Shown piece by piece: positions 22,809 to 31,135 of a stretch of 48,087 nucleotides of DNA. Numbering within the stretch: position 1 is the first letter of the stretch; the number at the start of each line of letters is the position of its first letter. The DNA comes from an uncultured Clostridia bacterium (GTDB taxonomy: Bacteria; Bacillota; Clostridia; Christensenellales; Borkfalkiaceae): NCBI GenBank assembly GCA_944367535.1, contig CALVWQ010000015.1:1-48087 (forward strand), in the 5' to 3' direction. The translations under genes were made by a program, and so were the position numbers. Below the pieces are notes generated by a model. The model made no database searches. It had not been told where the DNA came from and was given only the letters and a program-made list of their open reading frames with translations.

Positions 22809-25075
22809 AAAATCTCCATGGGCGCATATTTTACGGACAGCGCCTTAATTCCCACGCCTTGAAAGGCGACATTCACTATAAGATTATCCCCTTCTCCCTT
22901 CACTTCTATAACAGTTCCTTCGCCGAATTTCGCATGTTTAACCTTAATACCCGTCTTATACCTGCCGAATTGAGGGCTTTCCGCTTTTTTAGGCGCGTTT
23001 GCGGCGAGAAATCCCGTCGCATAAGAGGACGAATATCCTCCCGAGCCGCCAGACTCGTAATCGGGAAAATCGTCGTCCCTTCCGAGCGCTCCGCCGCCCC
23101 TGCGATACGGAAAAGCCGTATCGGCAGAATACGCGCTTCTCCTCTCGCCGTAATCCTTTATGCCGAGCGCGGGCGCCGCTTCTTTCATGAATCTGGACTG
23201 CCGCATATAACTTCTTTTGCCGTACATATATCTGCTGTTGGCACGGGTAAGATACAGTCTTTCTCTCGCCCGAGTTACGGCGACGTACATCAGCCTTCTC
23301 TCTTCTTCCAATTCATCGGGCTCCGATAGGCTGCGCGCTATGGGAATGATGTCCTCGTCAAGTCCCGCTATAAACACGCATTTATATTCCAAGCCTTTCG
23401 ACGCATGAATGGTGGCGACTGTAACCGCGTCGTCGGAATTTATGTCGTCTATGTCCGAGCTGAGCGTCACCGAGTTAAGATATTCCGCAAGCCCCGTGCC
23501 GGGGTTATCCTTGACAAATTGCTCCGCCGAGTTTTTAAGTTCGCTGAGGTTGTAAAGTTTTGAGATGTTTTCCTCGGTCTTTTCGGCGAACTGGTCGTTA
23601 AATCCCGTACTTTCGATTATGTAGTCTATGAGTTCTGCGGGCGAATGATTTTCGGCATACATGCCGAAACTTTCAATCAGTTTCCCGAATGAAAAAAGTT
23701 TGAGTCTCCCCGCCGCCGCAATGGGTGCGGCATCTGTTTCCGCCGTCGCCTGCAAGAGCGAAACGCCTTTCGCCGCGGCGAATTCTCTAAGTTCCCTCAG
23801 CGTCTTGTCGCCTATCCCTCTGCGCGGAACGGCTATGCTTCTCAAAAACGATTCGTCGTCGCGCGGATTGTTTATGATTTTAAGATATGCGAGTATATCT
23901 TTTATTTCTTTTCTCTCGAAAAACCTGAAACCGCCGAAAACCCTGTAAGGGATTCCGTATTTGGTGAATTCCTGCTCGTAAGCGCGAGAAAGCGCGTTGA
24001 CGCGCATGAACACTGCAAAATCGCGGTAAGACAGTTCCGGATATCTCGCCATGAGATTTTTTATCTGCATGGCGGTATATGTCGCTTCATTGTTCTCGTC
24101 GGTGCCGATGAAAGTCTCTATCTTGGCGCCGTCCGAGTTTTCCGTCCAGAGATTTTTCTCTCTGCGCCCCGTATTGTGCGCGATAATACAGTTTGCAAGT
24201 TGCAGAATTTTTTTAGTGGAACGGTAATTCTGTTCGAGTTTATATACTTTTGCGCCGCCGTATATTTCGTCAAACGAAAGTATGTTCTCTATCTTCGCGC
24301 CGCGCCAACCGTAAATACTCTGGTCGTCGTCGCCGACGACGAAAATGTTACCGTGTCGGGCGGCAAGCCGCGCCGCCAAAGCGAACTGTACTTTATTGGT
24401 GTCCTGAAACTCGTCTATATGAACGTATACGAATTTATTTGAATAAAAGTCCGCGACGTCGGGACACGCCTCGAATAACTCGTAAGTTTTAAAAAGGAGG
24501 TCGTCGAAGTCGAGCGCGTTGCTCTTTCTCAATTCGTTCTCGTATGCCTTGTAAATTTCATACAACTCCGAACTCAATTTAAGCCCTCTGTTTTCCTCGA
24601 GAAATTCTTCGGGGCTCATACAATCGTTTTTTGAATTGGAAATACAGATTTTCGCCGATTTCATAATCGCATCGGCGTTGTATTTGAGTTCCTCGACAAC
24701 ACGCTTTAAAACCTTGTCTTTATCCGTTTCGTCGTATATCGTGAAATTTTTATCGAATCCGATTTTATCTATATCACGCCTTAAAATTCTGACGCACATG
24801 CTGTGTATAGTCGAAACCCACATATCTTCCGTGTCGCCCACGAGTTTCATAAGGCGTTCTTTCATTTCCCCCGCAGCCTTGTTAGTAAAGGTAATGGCCA
24901 TTATGCGCGACGGAGAGACATGCTTTTCCAATATAAGATACGCAATGCGAGTGGTTAGCACTCGCGTTTTTCCGCTCCCCGCGCCCGCAATCACAAGCAC
25001 TGCGCCCTCGGTATCGAGAACGGGCTTTATCTGTTCGGGATTCAATCTTTTAAGTAATGCGTCGATTTTTTCCAT
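22805..25075 (-). CDS. pcrA: ATP-dependent DNA helicase PcrA/UvrD
   Basis: A superfamily-1 3'-5' helicase of 756 residues used in excision repair and for removing stalled transcription complexes and recombinase. Visible motifs: Q motif LNPEQIKPV, Walker A AGAGSGKTRVLTTR, IDEFQDT, GDDDQSIYGWRGA, VATIHASKGLEYKCVF, and YVAVTRARERLYL. The C-terminal Tudor-like domain (GIKVKHAKFGEGTV) is characteristic of PcrA. The start is the ATG at 25073-25075; a longer frame reaches 25153 but crosses a good promoter. That promoter puts the transcript start at the ATG, so the mRNA appears leaderless. pcrA and ligA are neighbours in many Firmicutes. Confidence 0.95.
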   Translation of the reverse strand: MEKIDALLKRLNPEQIKPVLDTEGAVLVIAGAGSGKTRVLTTRIAYLILEKHVSPSRIMAITFTNKAAGEMKERLMKLVGDTEDMWVSTIHSMCVRILRRDIDKIGFDKNFTIYDETDKDKVLKRVVEELKYNADAIMKSAKICISNSKNDCMSPEEFLEENRGLKLSSELYEIYKAYENELRKSNALDFDDLLFKTYELFEACPDVADFYSNKFVYVHIDEFQDTNKVQFALAARLAARHGNIFVVGDDDQSIYGWRGAKIENILSFDEIYGGAKVYKLEQNYRSTKKILQLANCIIAHNTGRREKNLWTENSDGAKIETFIGTDENNEATYTAMQIKNLMARYPELSYRDFAVFMRVNALSRAYEQEFTKYGIPYRVFGGFRFFERKEIKDILAYLKIINNPRDDESFLRSIAVPRRGIGDKTLRELREFAAAKGVSLLQATAETDAAPIAAAGRLKLFSFGKLIESFGMYAENHSPAELIDYIIESTGFNDQFAEKTEENISKLYNLSELKNSAEQFVKDNPGTGLAEYLNSVTLSSDIDDINSDDAVTVATIHASKGLEYKCVFIAGLDEDIIPIARSLSEPDELEEERRLMYVAVTRARERLYLTRANSRYMYGKRSYMRQSRFMKEAAPALGIKDYGERRSAYSADTAFPYRRGGGALGRDDDFPDYESGGSGGYSSSYATGFLAANAPKKAESPQFGRYKTGIKVKHAKFGEGTVIEVKGEGDNLIVNVAFQGVGIKALSVKYAPMEIL

Positions 25076-25082
25076 ATTTAAT

Positions 25083-25111
25083 ATTGTATCACACAAACAA
25101 CTTTTTTTCAA
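25083..25111 (-). promoter_or_regulatory. Promoter of pcrA with predicted leaderless start
   Basis: On the minus strand TTGAAA (25106-25111) and TACAAT (25083-25088) are 17 bases apart. Seven bases separate the -10 from the ATG, so transcription should start at or one base before it. No ribosome-binding site exists. Confidence 0.65.
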
Positions 25112-25266
25112 GCGCGTTGAACTGCCCGAAAGGGAATATTTTAGCCTTGACAAAACACCGTGTGACCGCGGCTGCCGGGTTAAATACGGAAATTCAGATT
25201 AAATTCAGATTAAATTCATAATATTTCTAAAATTTTATATAACCCGCGGCTAAGGCATGCTTTTTG

Positions 25267-25295
25267 TTGATTATTCGCCGCGAAAATGATAGAAT
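25267..25295 (+). promoter_or_regulatory. Promoter of the SDR gene with predicted leaderless start
   Basis: TTGATT (25267-25272) and TAGAAT (25290-25295) are 17 bases apart. Six bases separate the -10 from the ATG at 25302, placing the transcription start exactly on the A of the start codon. Confidence 0.65.
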
Positions 25296-25301
25296 ATATT
25301 C

Positions 25302-26129
25302 ATGAAAAAAAACTGGCTGTATAAAAAGACAGTAATCATATCGGGAGCGAGCGGCGGATTAGGCTTTCAGGTCGCAAAACTGCTCATAGAAAAATACGAT
25401 TGTAAAATAATCGGCATTGCCCGGAACGAAAAGAAAATCCTCGAAGCGGCGGAAACTCTCAAAGACAAAAAAGAGAATTTTTCGTACAAACTTTTCGACG
25501 TTTCCGTAAAAGAAAATTGGGAAAATTTCAAGGTATATCTCGAACAAAACGGAATAATACCCGACGTTTTAATTAACAACGCTGGATTCATGCTTCCCTT
25601 TAAGAGGTTCGATAAACTCGAAGAGAACGAAATTGCCGAAATAATCGCGACGAATTTCGTCGCGAACGTCAATTCGGTAAAAATACTCATGCCGCTTTTA
25701 AAACAGTCGCCGTCGCCCGCCGTAATAAACATATCGAGCGCGGCGGGGCTTTGCGCCGTAATCGGCGAGAGCATGTACTGCGCGACGAAATTCGCCATGC
25801 GCGGCTTTACCGAAACGCTTATTCAGGAATACAGACACAAAGTTTACGTCTCCGGAGTATATCCGGGATTCATAAAAACCGACATACTCGGAAGAATGTC
25901 CGTTTCGGACAAAGAAAACCGACTTATACGCAAACTCATGATGCCGGCAGGACGTGCGGCGACAAAAATAGTGCGCGGAATGTCAAGACATAAAAAACGT
26001 ATAGTCATGGGGATAGACGGGAGGACAATGTCATTTTTTGCCAGGTTATTCCCCTCGTTCACGCCGTATATTGTGGCAAAAGTTCTCAAAACATCGGGTC
26101 TCGAACTGTTTTCAGAAATCTTTTCCTAA
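25302..26129 (+). CDS. Short-chain dehydrogenase/reductase
   Basis: The 275-residue Rossmann-fold oxidoreductase has the cofactor motif GASGGLG (15-21), NNAGF, the catalytic serine in INISSAAGL, and the YCATK active-site pair. Length and the C-terminal extension suit the group that acts on fatty-acyl, sterol-like or sugar carbonyls, but substrate cannot be read from sequence. NAD(P)(H) choice is also unclear. There is no ribosome-binding site; see the promoter at 25267. The pyridoxamine kinase follows 32 bases later on the same strand and is probably co-transcribed. The two genes form a plus-strand island. Confidence 0.88.
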   Translation: MKKNWLYKKTVIISGASGGLGFQVAKLLIEKYDCKIIGIARNEKKILEAAETLKDKKENFSYKLFDVSVKENWENFKVYLEQNGIIPDVLINNAGFMLPFKRFDKLEENEIAEIIATNFVANVNSVKILMPLLKQSPSPAVINISSAAGLCAVIGESMYCATKFAMRGFTETLIQEYRHKVYVSGVYPGFIKTDILGRMSVSDKENRLIRKLMMPAGRAATKIVRGMSRHKKRIVMGIDGRTMSFFARLFPSFTPYIVAKVLKTSGLELFSEIFS

Positions 26130-26161
26130 AACCGAAAAAATACATTCAAGGAGTGCTTATA

Positions 26162-27001
26162 ATGAACAGAATACTAACGATTCAAGACATTTCGTGCGTC
26201 GGAAAATGTTCTCTTACCGTCGCGCTGCCGATTATTTCCGCATTCGGAATCGAAACGGCGGTACTTCCCACCGCGGTACTTTCAAACCATACCGCTTTCA
26301 AGGGCTTTACTTTCCGCGACCTTACGGACGACATGACGGGAATCGCCGACAAATGGCAGGAAGAAAACATTACCTTCGACGCAATTTATACGGGATATCT
26401 CGGCTCCATAAAACAGATAGATATCGTTGCAGATATTTTCAGACGTTTTAAAACGGAAAAAAACATATACATAGTAGACCCCGCCATGGCGGACAACGGC
26501 AAACTTTACAAGGGTTTCGACCAGGCTTTTGCCGACGAAATGGCAAAACTATGCAAAAACGCCGACATTATCGTCCCCAATCTTACGGAAGTTTCTTTTA
26601 TGTTGCACACACCTTACATAGCAGAAGGTTACGACGAAAATTATATAAAAGAAACGCTCAAAAAACTTACCGATATGGGCGCCAAGACCGCAATCATAAC
26701 GGGAGTTACGTTTGAAAAATCCAAACTCGGCGCTTACGGATACGATTCTGTAAACGACAAATATTTCCAATATTTCCGTGAATATCTTCCCGTTTCTTTC
26801 CACGGCACGGGAGACGTATTTGCGAGCGCGCTCTGCGGAGCGACCGCGTTGGGTAAAAATACAGAGGAAAGCACTGAAATCGCCGTGGATTTTACCGTCG
26901 AAAGCATGATAAAGACCATGGAAAACAAAAACCATAACTGGTACGGAGTGGATTTTGAAGCGGCTTTCCCCTATCTTATAAAAAAACTCGGGCTTTTATA
27001 A
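26162..27001 (+). CDS. Pyridoxamine/pyridoxal kinase (PdxY/PdxK-type)
   Basis: A ribokinase-fold vitamin B6 kinase of 279 residues that makes pyridoxal phosphate precursors from salvaged vitamers. It opens ILTIQDISCVGKCSLTVALP, then has VDPAMADNGKLY, VPNLTEVSFML, and the anion hole with catalytic aspartate FHGTGDVFAS. Clostridial relatives are annotated pyridoxamine kinase. The ATG at 26162 follows AGGAG by eight bases; a GTG nine bases earlier overlaps that site and is unlikely. No PLP biosynthesis genes are near, so salvage is the likely role. Confidence 0.9.
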   Translation: MNRILTIQDISCVGKCSLTVALPIISAFGIETAVLPTAVLSNHTAFKGFTFRDLTDDMTGIADKWQEENITFDAIYTGYLGSIKQIDIVADIFRRFKTEKNIYIVDPAMADNGKLYKGFDQAFADEMAKLCKNADIIVPNLTEVSFMLHTPYIAEGYDENYIKETLKKLTDMGAKTAIITGVTFEKSKLGAYGYDSVNDKYFQYFREYLPVSFHGTGDVFASALCGATALGKNTEESTEIAVDFTVESMIKTMENKNHNWYGVDFEAAFPYLIKKLGLL

Positions 27002-27372
27002 CATAAAGAGATTTTTTATCTTAATGAGAAAATCGTTCCCCAAAAAGCCGATTTTTTAATTTTACAACATAATTAAAAAGCATAACGGCAAAAAATTCAA
27101 TGCGACGCATCGCATAAAAAACATTAAAAAAATACAATAAAGCTGAATTAAGATAGGAACAAAACATAAGTTAAAAAACAATAATATCAATTAAAAACAA
27201 TCAAAACAAAAATCAAAAACTGCAAAACGAAAATTAAAAAAACTATAATACTAAATTAAGTATAATTAAGTATAACAAGTCTAAATAAAAAAATAAAACA
27301 TTCGCGCCGCGTAATAACGCGGCGCGAATGTTTATATATCGGTTTATATAAAATTATTTTTATCACAAAATC
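27002..27372. other. AT-rich convergent intergenic region
   Basis: Between pyridoxamine kinase and the SIS gene, which converge. It contains a weak 7-bp hairpin with a T tract soon after the kinase stop codon (27029-27055), an A-rich stretch with a short tandem duplication (ATTAAGTATA twice near 27254-27273), and a strong hairpin (27298-27331). No credible gene. Confidence 0.6.
27298..27331. terminator. Terminator of the SIS-domain gene
   Basis: A perfect 15-bp GC-rich stem (27298-27312 with 27317-27331) has a four-base loop. On the minus strand it is followed by TGTTTTATTTTTTT, a strong terminator tail. It may also stop plus-strand transcripts from the kinase. Confidence 0.85.
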
Positions 27373-27450
27373 ATGGAACCAAATAACCGAAACTTAATGA
27401 TTCCCTCTAATATGGAACCAAATAACCGAAATTTAATAATTCCCTTTAAT
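27373..27450. repeat. 39-bp direct tandem repeat, two copies
   Basis: Two adjacent 39-base units (27373-27411 and 27412-27450), each starting ATGGAACCAAATAACCGAAA, differ at three positions (C/T, G/A, C/T). They lie between the SIS-gene stop codon and its terminator, so they are in its 3' untranslated region. Confidence 0.85.
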
Positions 27451-27455
27451 TCGGA

Positions 27456-28538
27456 TTACTTAGTTATCGTAACTTTTTTGAGAGCGCGGGGTTCGTCCGG
27501 ATTATTGCCTATACCGCAGGAAATTTTGCAAGCAAACATTTGGGCAAAGAGCGCGAAAGCAAACATCATGATTTCTTCCGGCGCGCTGAAATTTATGAGC
27601 GCATCTGAGCAACGAGGCGATTTTCCGGTCAGAACACAATCGTTTGTTACGAGCAGAACGGGCGCACCGAGACTTATCATCTTTTCCACGCACTTCATCT
27701 GGTCGGCGCGGACGATGCTCTGCATTTCCTCGTCGCCGTTGTTTTTGGCACAATAAATTATGACGGGCGTTTCTTCGCTTACCATTGCCATGGGTCCGTG
27801 ATAGAAGTCGCTTCCGGGATAGCCCTTCATCTGTATGTAACAGGTTTCCTGCAATTTAAGCGTGGCTTCGAGCGCGATGGCATAAGTTATACCGCGGGAA
27901 AGCACAAAACCGCTCTTCATGCTCTTGAATTTATCCGCATACTTAGTGGTGAGTTCGTCAATCTGCGGAATAATATTGGTTATCTCTTTGCCAAGGTTTT
28001 TAAGCCATGCAAGGTCGTCCTTGTTGCCGGAAAGTTCGCTGGCAAGCCAAGCAAGCAGATATAACTGCGCCGAGAAAGTCTTTGTCGCGGCGACGCTCTT
28101 TTCCTCTTTACAGTTGCAGAAAAGATGGAATTTAGCCTCTTTCGCAAGCGGGCTTTCGGTGTCGTTCGTTACGGCTATCGTGATAGCGCCCTGTTCGTTA
28201 CCCTTTCTGATAACTTCGAGAACGTCTGCCGCCTTTCCGCTCTGACTGCATCCTATAACAATGCTGTTGGAGTAGTTGATTTTGCCTTTATAAAGCGTTA
28301 TTACACTGGGTGCCGACAGTCCAACGGTATAATTGGAAGTGATTTCAAGCAGGTATTTAAAATAAATCAACGCATGGTCACTTGTCCCGCGCGCAGCAGC
28401 GACAAAGTTAGTCGCATTTCCCGCCTTGATCGCGGAAACGAGTTTATTCATAGCATCTCTGTTCACGTCCTGAATCTCATTTAAAATTCTCGGCGTTTCG
28501 CTTATCTCTTTCCACATAAGCGTGTCTTTGTAATTCAT
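27456..28538 (-). CDS. SIS-domain sugar-phosphate isomerase/deaminase (GlmS C-terminal type)
   Basis: The 360-residue protein has two SIS domains (about 28-165 and 200-345) like the isomerase half of GlmS, but no glutaminase domain. Motifs: ARGTSDHA, IGCSQSGKAADVL, SVAATKTFSAQLYLL, and the ending NPDEPRALKKVTITK typical of the GlmS/AgaS/FrlB group. Such stand-alone proteins include glucosamine-6-phosphate deaminases and deglycases for amino-sugar or fructosamine phosphates. The exact substrate is not determined. The ATG at 28536-28538 follows AAGGAG by eight bases; other ATGs upstream are too close to that site. It has its own consensus promoter. Confidence 0.87.
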   Translation of the reverse strand: MNYKDTLMWKEISETPRILNEIQDVNRDAMNKLVSAIKAGNATNFVAAARGTSDHALIYFKYLLEITSNYTVGLSAPSVITLYKGKINYSNSIVIGCSQSGKAADVLEVIRKGNEQGAITIAVTNDTESPLAKEAKFHLFCNCKEEKSVAATKTFSAQLYLLAWLASELSGNKDDLAWLKNLGKEITNIIPQIDELTTKYADKFKSMKSGFVLSRGITYAIALEATLKLQETCYIQMKGYPGSDFYHGPMAMVSEETPVIIYCAKNNGDEEMQSIVRADQMKCVEKMISLGAPVLLVTNDCVLTGKSPRCSDALINFSAPEEIMMFAFALFAQMFACKISCGIGNNPDEPRALKKVTITK

Positions 28539-28556
28539 TATCATTACTCCTTGCAT

Positions 28557-28941
28557 AGAATTTTATATAACATATTTTACGGCGTCAAACCGCATAATGT
28601 TCGTTAAAAATCAAAGAAAACTTACTGTTTTCTATATTTTACCACCATAAGCATAAATTGTCAACGATAAAACCGCTTTACGGCAAATAATCCGCATATT
28701 ATTACCCTCCGAACAAAAAAATTATAATTCTGCTTTTTGTTATATAATATCTTTTTGTTATGAATTAACTTTTTCTTATGAATTATAATTTCATAATTTC
28801 GTAAAGGCAAATCAACCTTGTTAAAAATAACTAAATATTAAAACTATTTCAGTTATATAAATTCGTCATATAGAAGTTCAGAAATTACGGCCGTAAAATA
28901 ATTGTTTCGGTCATAACGCGTATTTTACCCTTCGTTTGTTT
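28557..28941. other. AT-rich intergenic region with SIS-gene promoter
   Basis: About 385 bases, AT-rich. The part near 28640-28664 is the promoter of the SIS gene. The remainder, from about 28680 to the end of the glycosidase gene, holds no reading frame or strong terminator that I can see, although the glycosidase gene must end there. Confidence 0.55.
28636..28664 (-). promoter_or_regulatory. Promoter of the SIS-domain gene
   Basis: TTGACA (28659-28664) and TAAAAT (28636-28641) lie 17 bases apart on the minus strand, giving a leader of about 90 bases. No regulator site or riboswitch fold was recognised in that leader. Confidence 0.7.
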
Positions 28942-30990
28942 TTATTTTTTATTTTTCAACAGGTCGAGAACATAGCACGCCACCGCCGACCAACCGTGGC
29001 AGAGGCTTCCCGCGCCGTCGAAGTCTTCTTCTCCTTTTTCGGTTTCCCAAAACGAAGTAGCCCCGCGAAGTAACATCCCGCCGAAAATTTCGGCGACATT
29101 GTTTATCACCCAATCTTTTTCGCCGCCGTATTTTATAAGAGCCTCATATTTCAGAGGAAGTCCTGCAAGCGTTATTTTAACGAGGTCTTTGGGGTTTTTG
29201 AGCGCGGCGCATATATCCGCGTTGATTTTTTCGCCGAATGCCCCCTCGGAGCAATTAACAAACACTGCCTGAGTGAACTCGTGTCTGCCGATTTTTTCGC
29301 CGCCATAAAGATACGAAGCAAAAAATCCCGATTTCTCGTCATAAAACTTTTTCATACCGTCAAAAAGTTCGGAAGCATAAACTTTCAGTTTTTCTGCCTT
29401 TTCCGTTCGCCCGAGTTTTTCTTCGAGAAGAGCGGTGTTTTTTGCCGCCTTATAGACGAGCGCGGTTAAAATGCCGTCATATCCCAAAGGAACTTCGCCG
29501 CTGCCGCAATCAAATCTACCGCCCGTAAGGCCTTCGGACCATTCGTGGAAATTCCAGTAACGCTCGCCTTCAAACAGTTTTATCATGCCGTCTTCGGTGT
29601 TAAGTTTAAAAGTTTCTATAACTTTTTCAATCGCGGGAATAACGTCGATTATAAACTCTTCGTCGTAATCGGCGGCGGCATTTTCGTTCACGGCAATCAC
29701 CCAATAAACGCTGAACGACGGGATTGTAAGACCCGATTGAGAGGGCGGGCATATCGGCATAAGCCCGTCGTATTCTATACACTTTGCAAAAAGTCTTAAA
29801 TTTGCGCGGGCATATTCGTATTCGCCGAATGCGCCGTAACCGAAAAGCATCTGGTTGCGTGAATCCATTCCGTAGAGAGCCTGTTCTCGCCACGGACAAT
29901 CCTCGTAATGCTCATGAGCGCACAATTCAAGCGTCCTACGCCCCGTCTCATATATCATATTAAGCAACCTGTCGCCGAAATCTTTTTCCGGTTTACTGAA
30001 AGGATATAATTCTTCTCTTAATCCGAAACTGTTAATTTTTACTTTTTCCGCACAGACAAACAGGATAAAGTAACGGCAACCTATTCTCCTCAAATAATCG
30101 GAAAAATCGTTCCTGCCTTTTTTAAGTTCTATTCTGAAAGCAAAATTCCTGTCGCCGCGCCGTGTCCTGGGTCTTAAATCGGTAAGATGTTCTCCCCAAC
30201 CCAAATACGCTTCCGTGTCACTATCGCAATCCAGCGAGAATAGCGGATATCCCGCACACTCCCTGCCGAGGTCGAATACGACATATATTCCGTCTCCGCC
30301 TTTTGCCGAAAAAGTGAGCGGATGCGAAAAACCGTTGTGAAGGGTTTTGTCCTCGCCCGTCATCTCATTAAAATGTATCGAAGAAAGCCACGCATACTGC
30401 AACTTTTCCGCGGAAGTCTGTCCCCTGAAAAGCGAAAACACGCCCTGCGCCGTAACAGAGCACAGTCTTTCTTTTGAAATAAAGGTATTTTTTATAGGTT
30501 TTTCGACTTCGTTAAAATCAGGAGTAACAACCCGACATTTTTCCCATGGTTCTTCTTTTGCGGTAAACGAATAATTATACCATGTACCTATCTGTGGTGT
30601 AAGCGAATCCCCTTCCGAGTAATGCACTTCGCGCCTCGCCAATGTATTTTCGTCGGATGCCGCGACGATTTTTCCGTCGTTTCTGACCTCAAAAGCGACA
30701 CAAGCCGTCATGGGTCTGCAAACGAAATGTCCCGTGCCCATATGACATGCTTTAACGACCAATGTATTTTCGCCCTTTTTCACAAAAGCACTGATGTCGT
30801 GCACGCTGAATGCCTTGTATTCGGGAATATCGGCATACTGACCGTTTGCCGCAAACTCACCGTTTATATATGCGGCATATTCAAAATCCGCGGTAATTTT
30901 TAGTGATGTTTTATTTCCCTCGCAGTAAAAAGTTGTCATAAATTCCGCATAAGAATTTTCAAATTCGTTTTTAAGCCATATATACCTCAT
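28942..30990 (-). CDS. GH78-like glycoside hydrolase (alpha-L-rhamnosidase family)
   Basis: The 682-residue protein has an N-terminal beta-sandwich (about 1-110), further beta domains (about 115-330) and an (alpha/alpha)6 barrel (about 335-650). The barrel contains HYEDCPWREQALYGMDSR, with DCPWREQ at 364-370, the region holding the general-acid residue in family 78. There is no signal peptide, so it acts inside the cell on small imported glycosides. Members have alpha-L-rhamnosidase activity, but this subgroup (CPWREQ rather than CPQRDER) is poorly characterised. The ATG follows GGAG by seven bases. The nearby SIS sugar enzyme may share a pathway, though each has its own promoter. No transporter lies nearby. 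Confidence 0.85.
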   Translation of the reverse strand: MRYIWLKNEFENSYAEFMTTFYCEGNKTSLKITADFEYAAYINGEFAANGQYADIPEYKAFSVHDISAFVKKGENTLVVKACHMGTGHFVCRPMTACVAFEVRNDGKIVAASDENTLARREVHYSEGDSLTPQIGTWYNYSFTAKEEPWEKCRVVTPDFNEVEKPIKNTFISKERLCSVTAQGVFSLFRGQTSAEKLQYAWLSSIHFNEMTGEDKTLHNGFSHPLTFSAKGGDGIYVVFDLGRECAGYPLFSLDCDSDTEAYLGWGEHLTDLRPRTRRGDRNFAFRIELKKGRNDFSDYLRRIGCRYFILFVCAEKVKINSFGLREELYPFSKPEKDFGDRLLNMIYETGRRTLELCAHEHYEDCPWREQALYGMDSRNQMLFGYGAFGEYEYARANLRLFAKCIEYDGLMPICPPSQSGLTIPSFSVYWVIAVNENAAADYDEEFIIDVIPAIEKVIETFKLNTEDGMIKLFEGERYWNFHEWSEGLTGGRFDCGSGEVPLGYDGILTALVYKAAKNTALLEEKLGRTEKAEKLKVYASELFDGMKKFYDEKSGFFASYLYGGEKIGRHEFTQAVFVNCSEGAFGEKINADICAALKNPKDLVKITLAGLPLKYEALIKYGGEKDWVINNVAEIFGGMLLRGATSFWETEKGEEDFDGAGSLCHGWSAVACYVLDLLKNKK

Positions 30991-31033
30991 ATTTTTTCTC
31001 CGAAATATTTCTTCTATGTATTATTTCGATAAA

Positions 31034-31061
31034 ATTATATCATAAACCCGCAAAAAAACAA
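31034..31061 (-). promoter_or_regulatory. Promoter of the GH78-like gene
   Basis: TTGTTT (31056-31061) and TATAAT (31034-31039) are 16 bases apart on the minus strand. The leader is about 37 bases and holds GGAG. Confidence 0.55.
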
Positions 31062-31135
31062 GTGTTTTTATAAATTATCGGCAAATTAAAATTTCATCCG
31101 ATTTGATTTTTATAATGTAATATTTTTTTATTCAT

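Noticed and set aside
25076-25153. N-terminal extension of pcrA
   Set aside because: It crosses a well-spaced promoter and the next ATG begins the conserved helicase sequence.
27373-27756. Plus-strand frame starting with the 39-bp repeat as a repeat protein
   Set aside because: Beyond the repeat it is antisense to the SIS gene; no promoter or ribosome-binding site precedes it.
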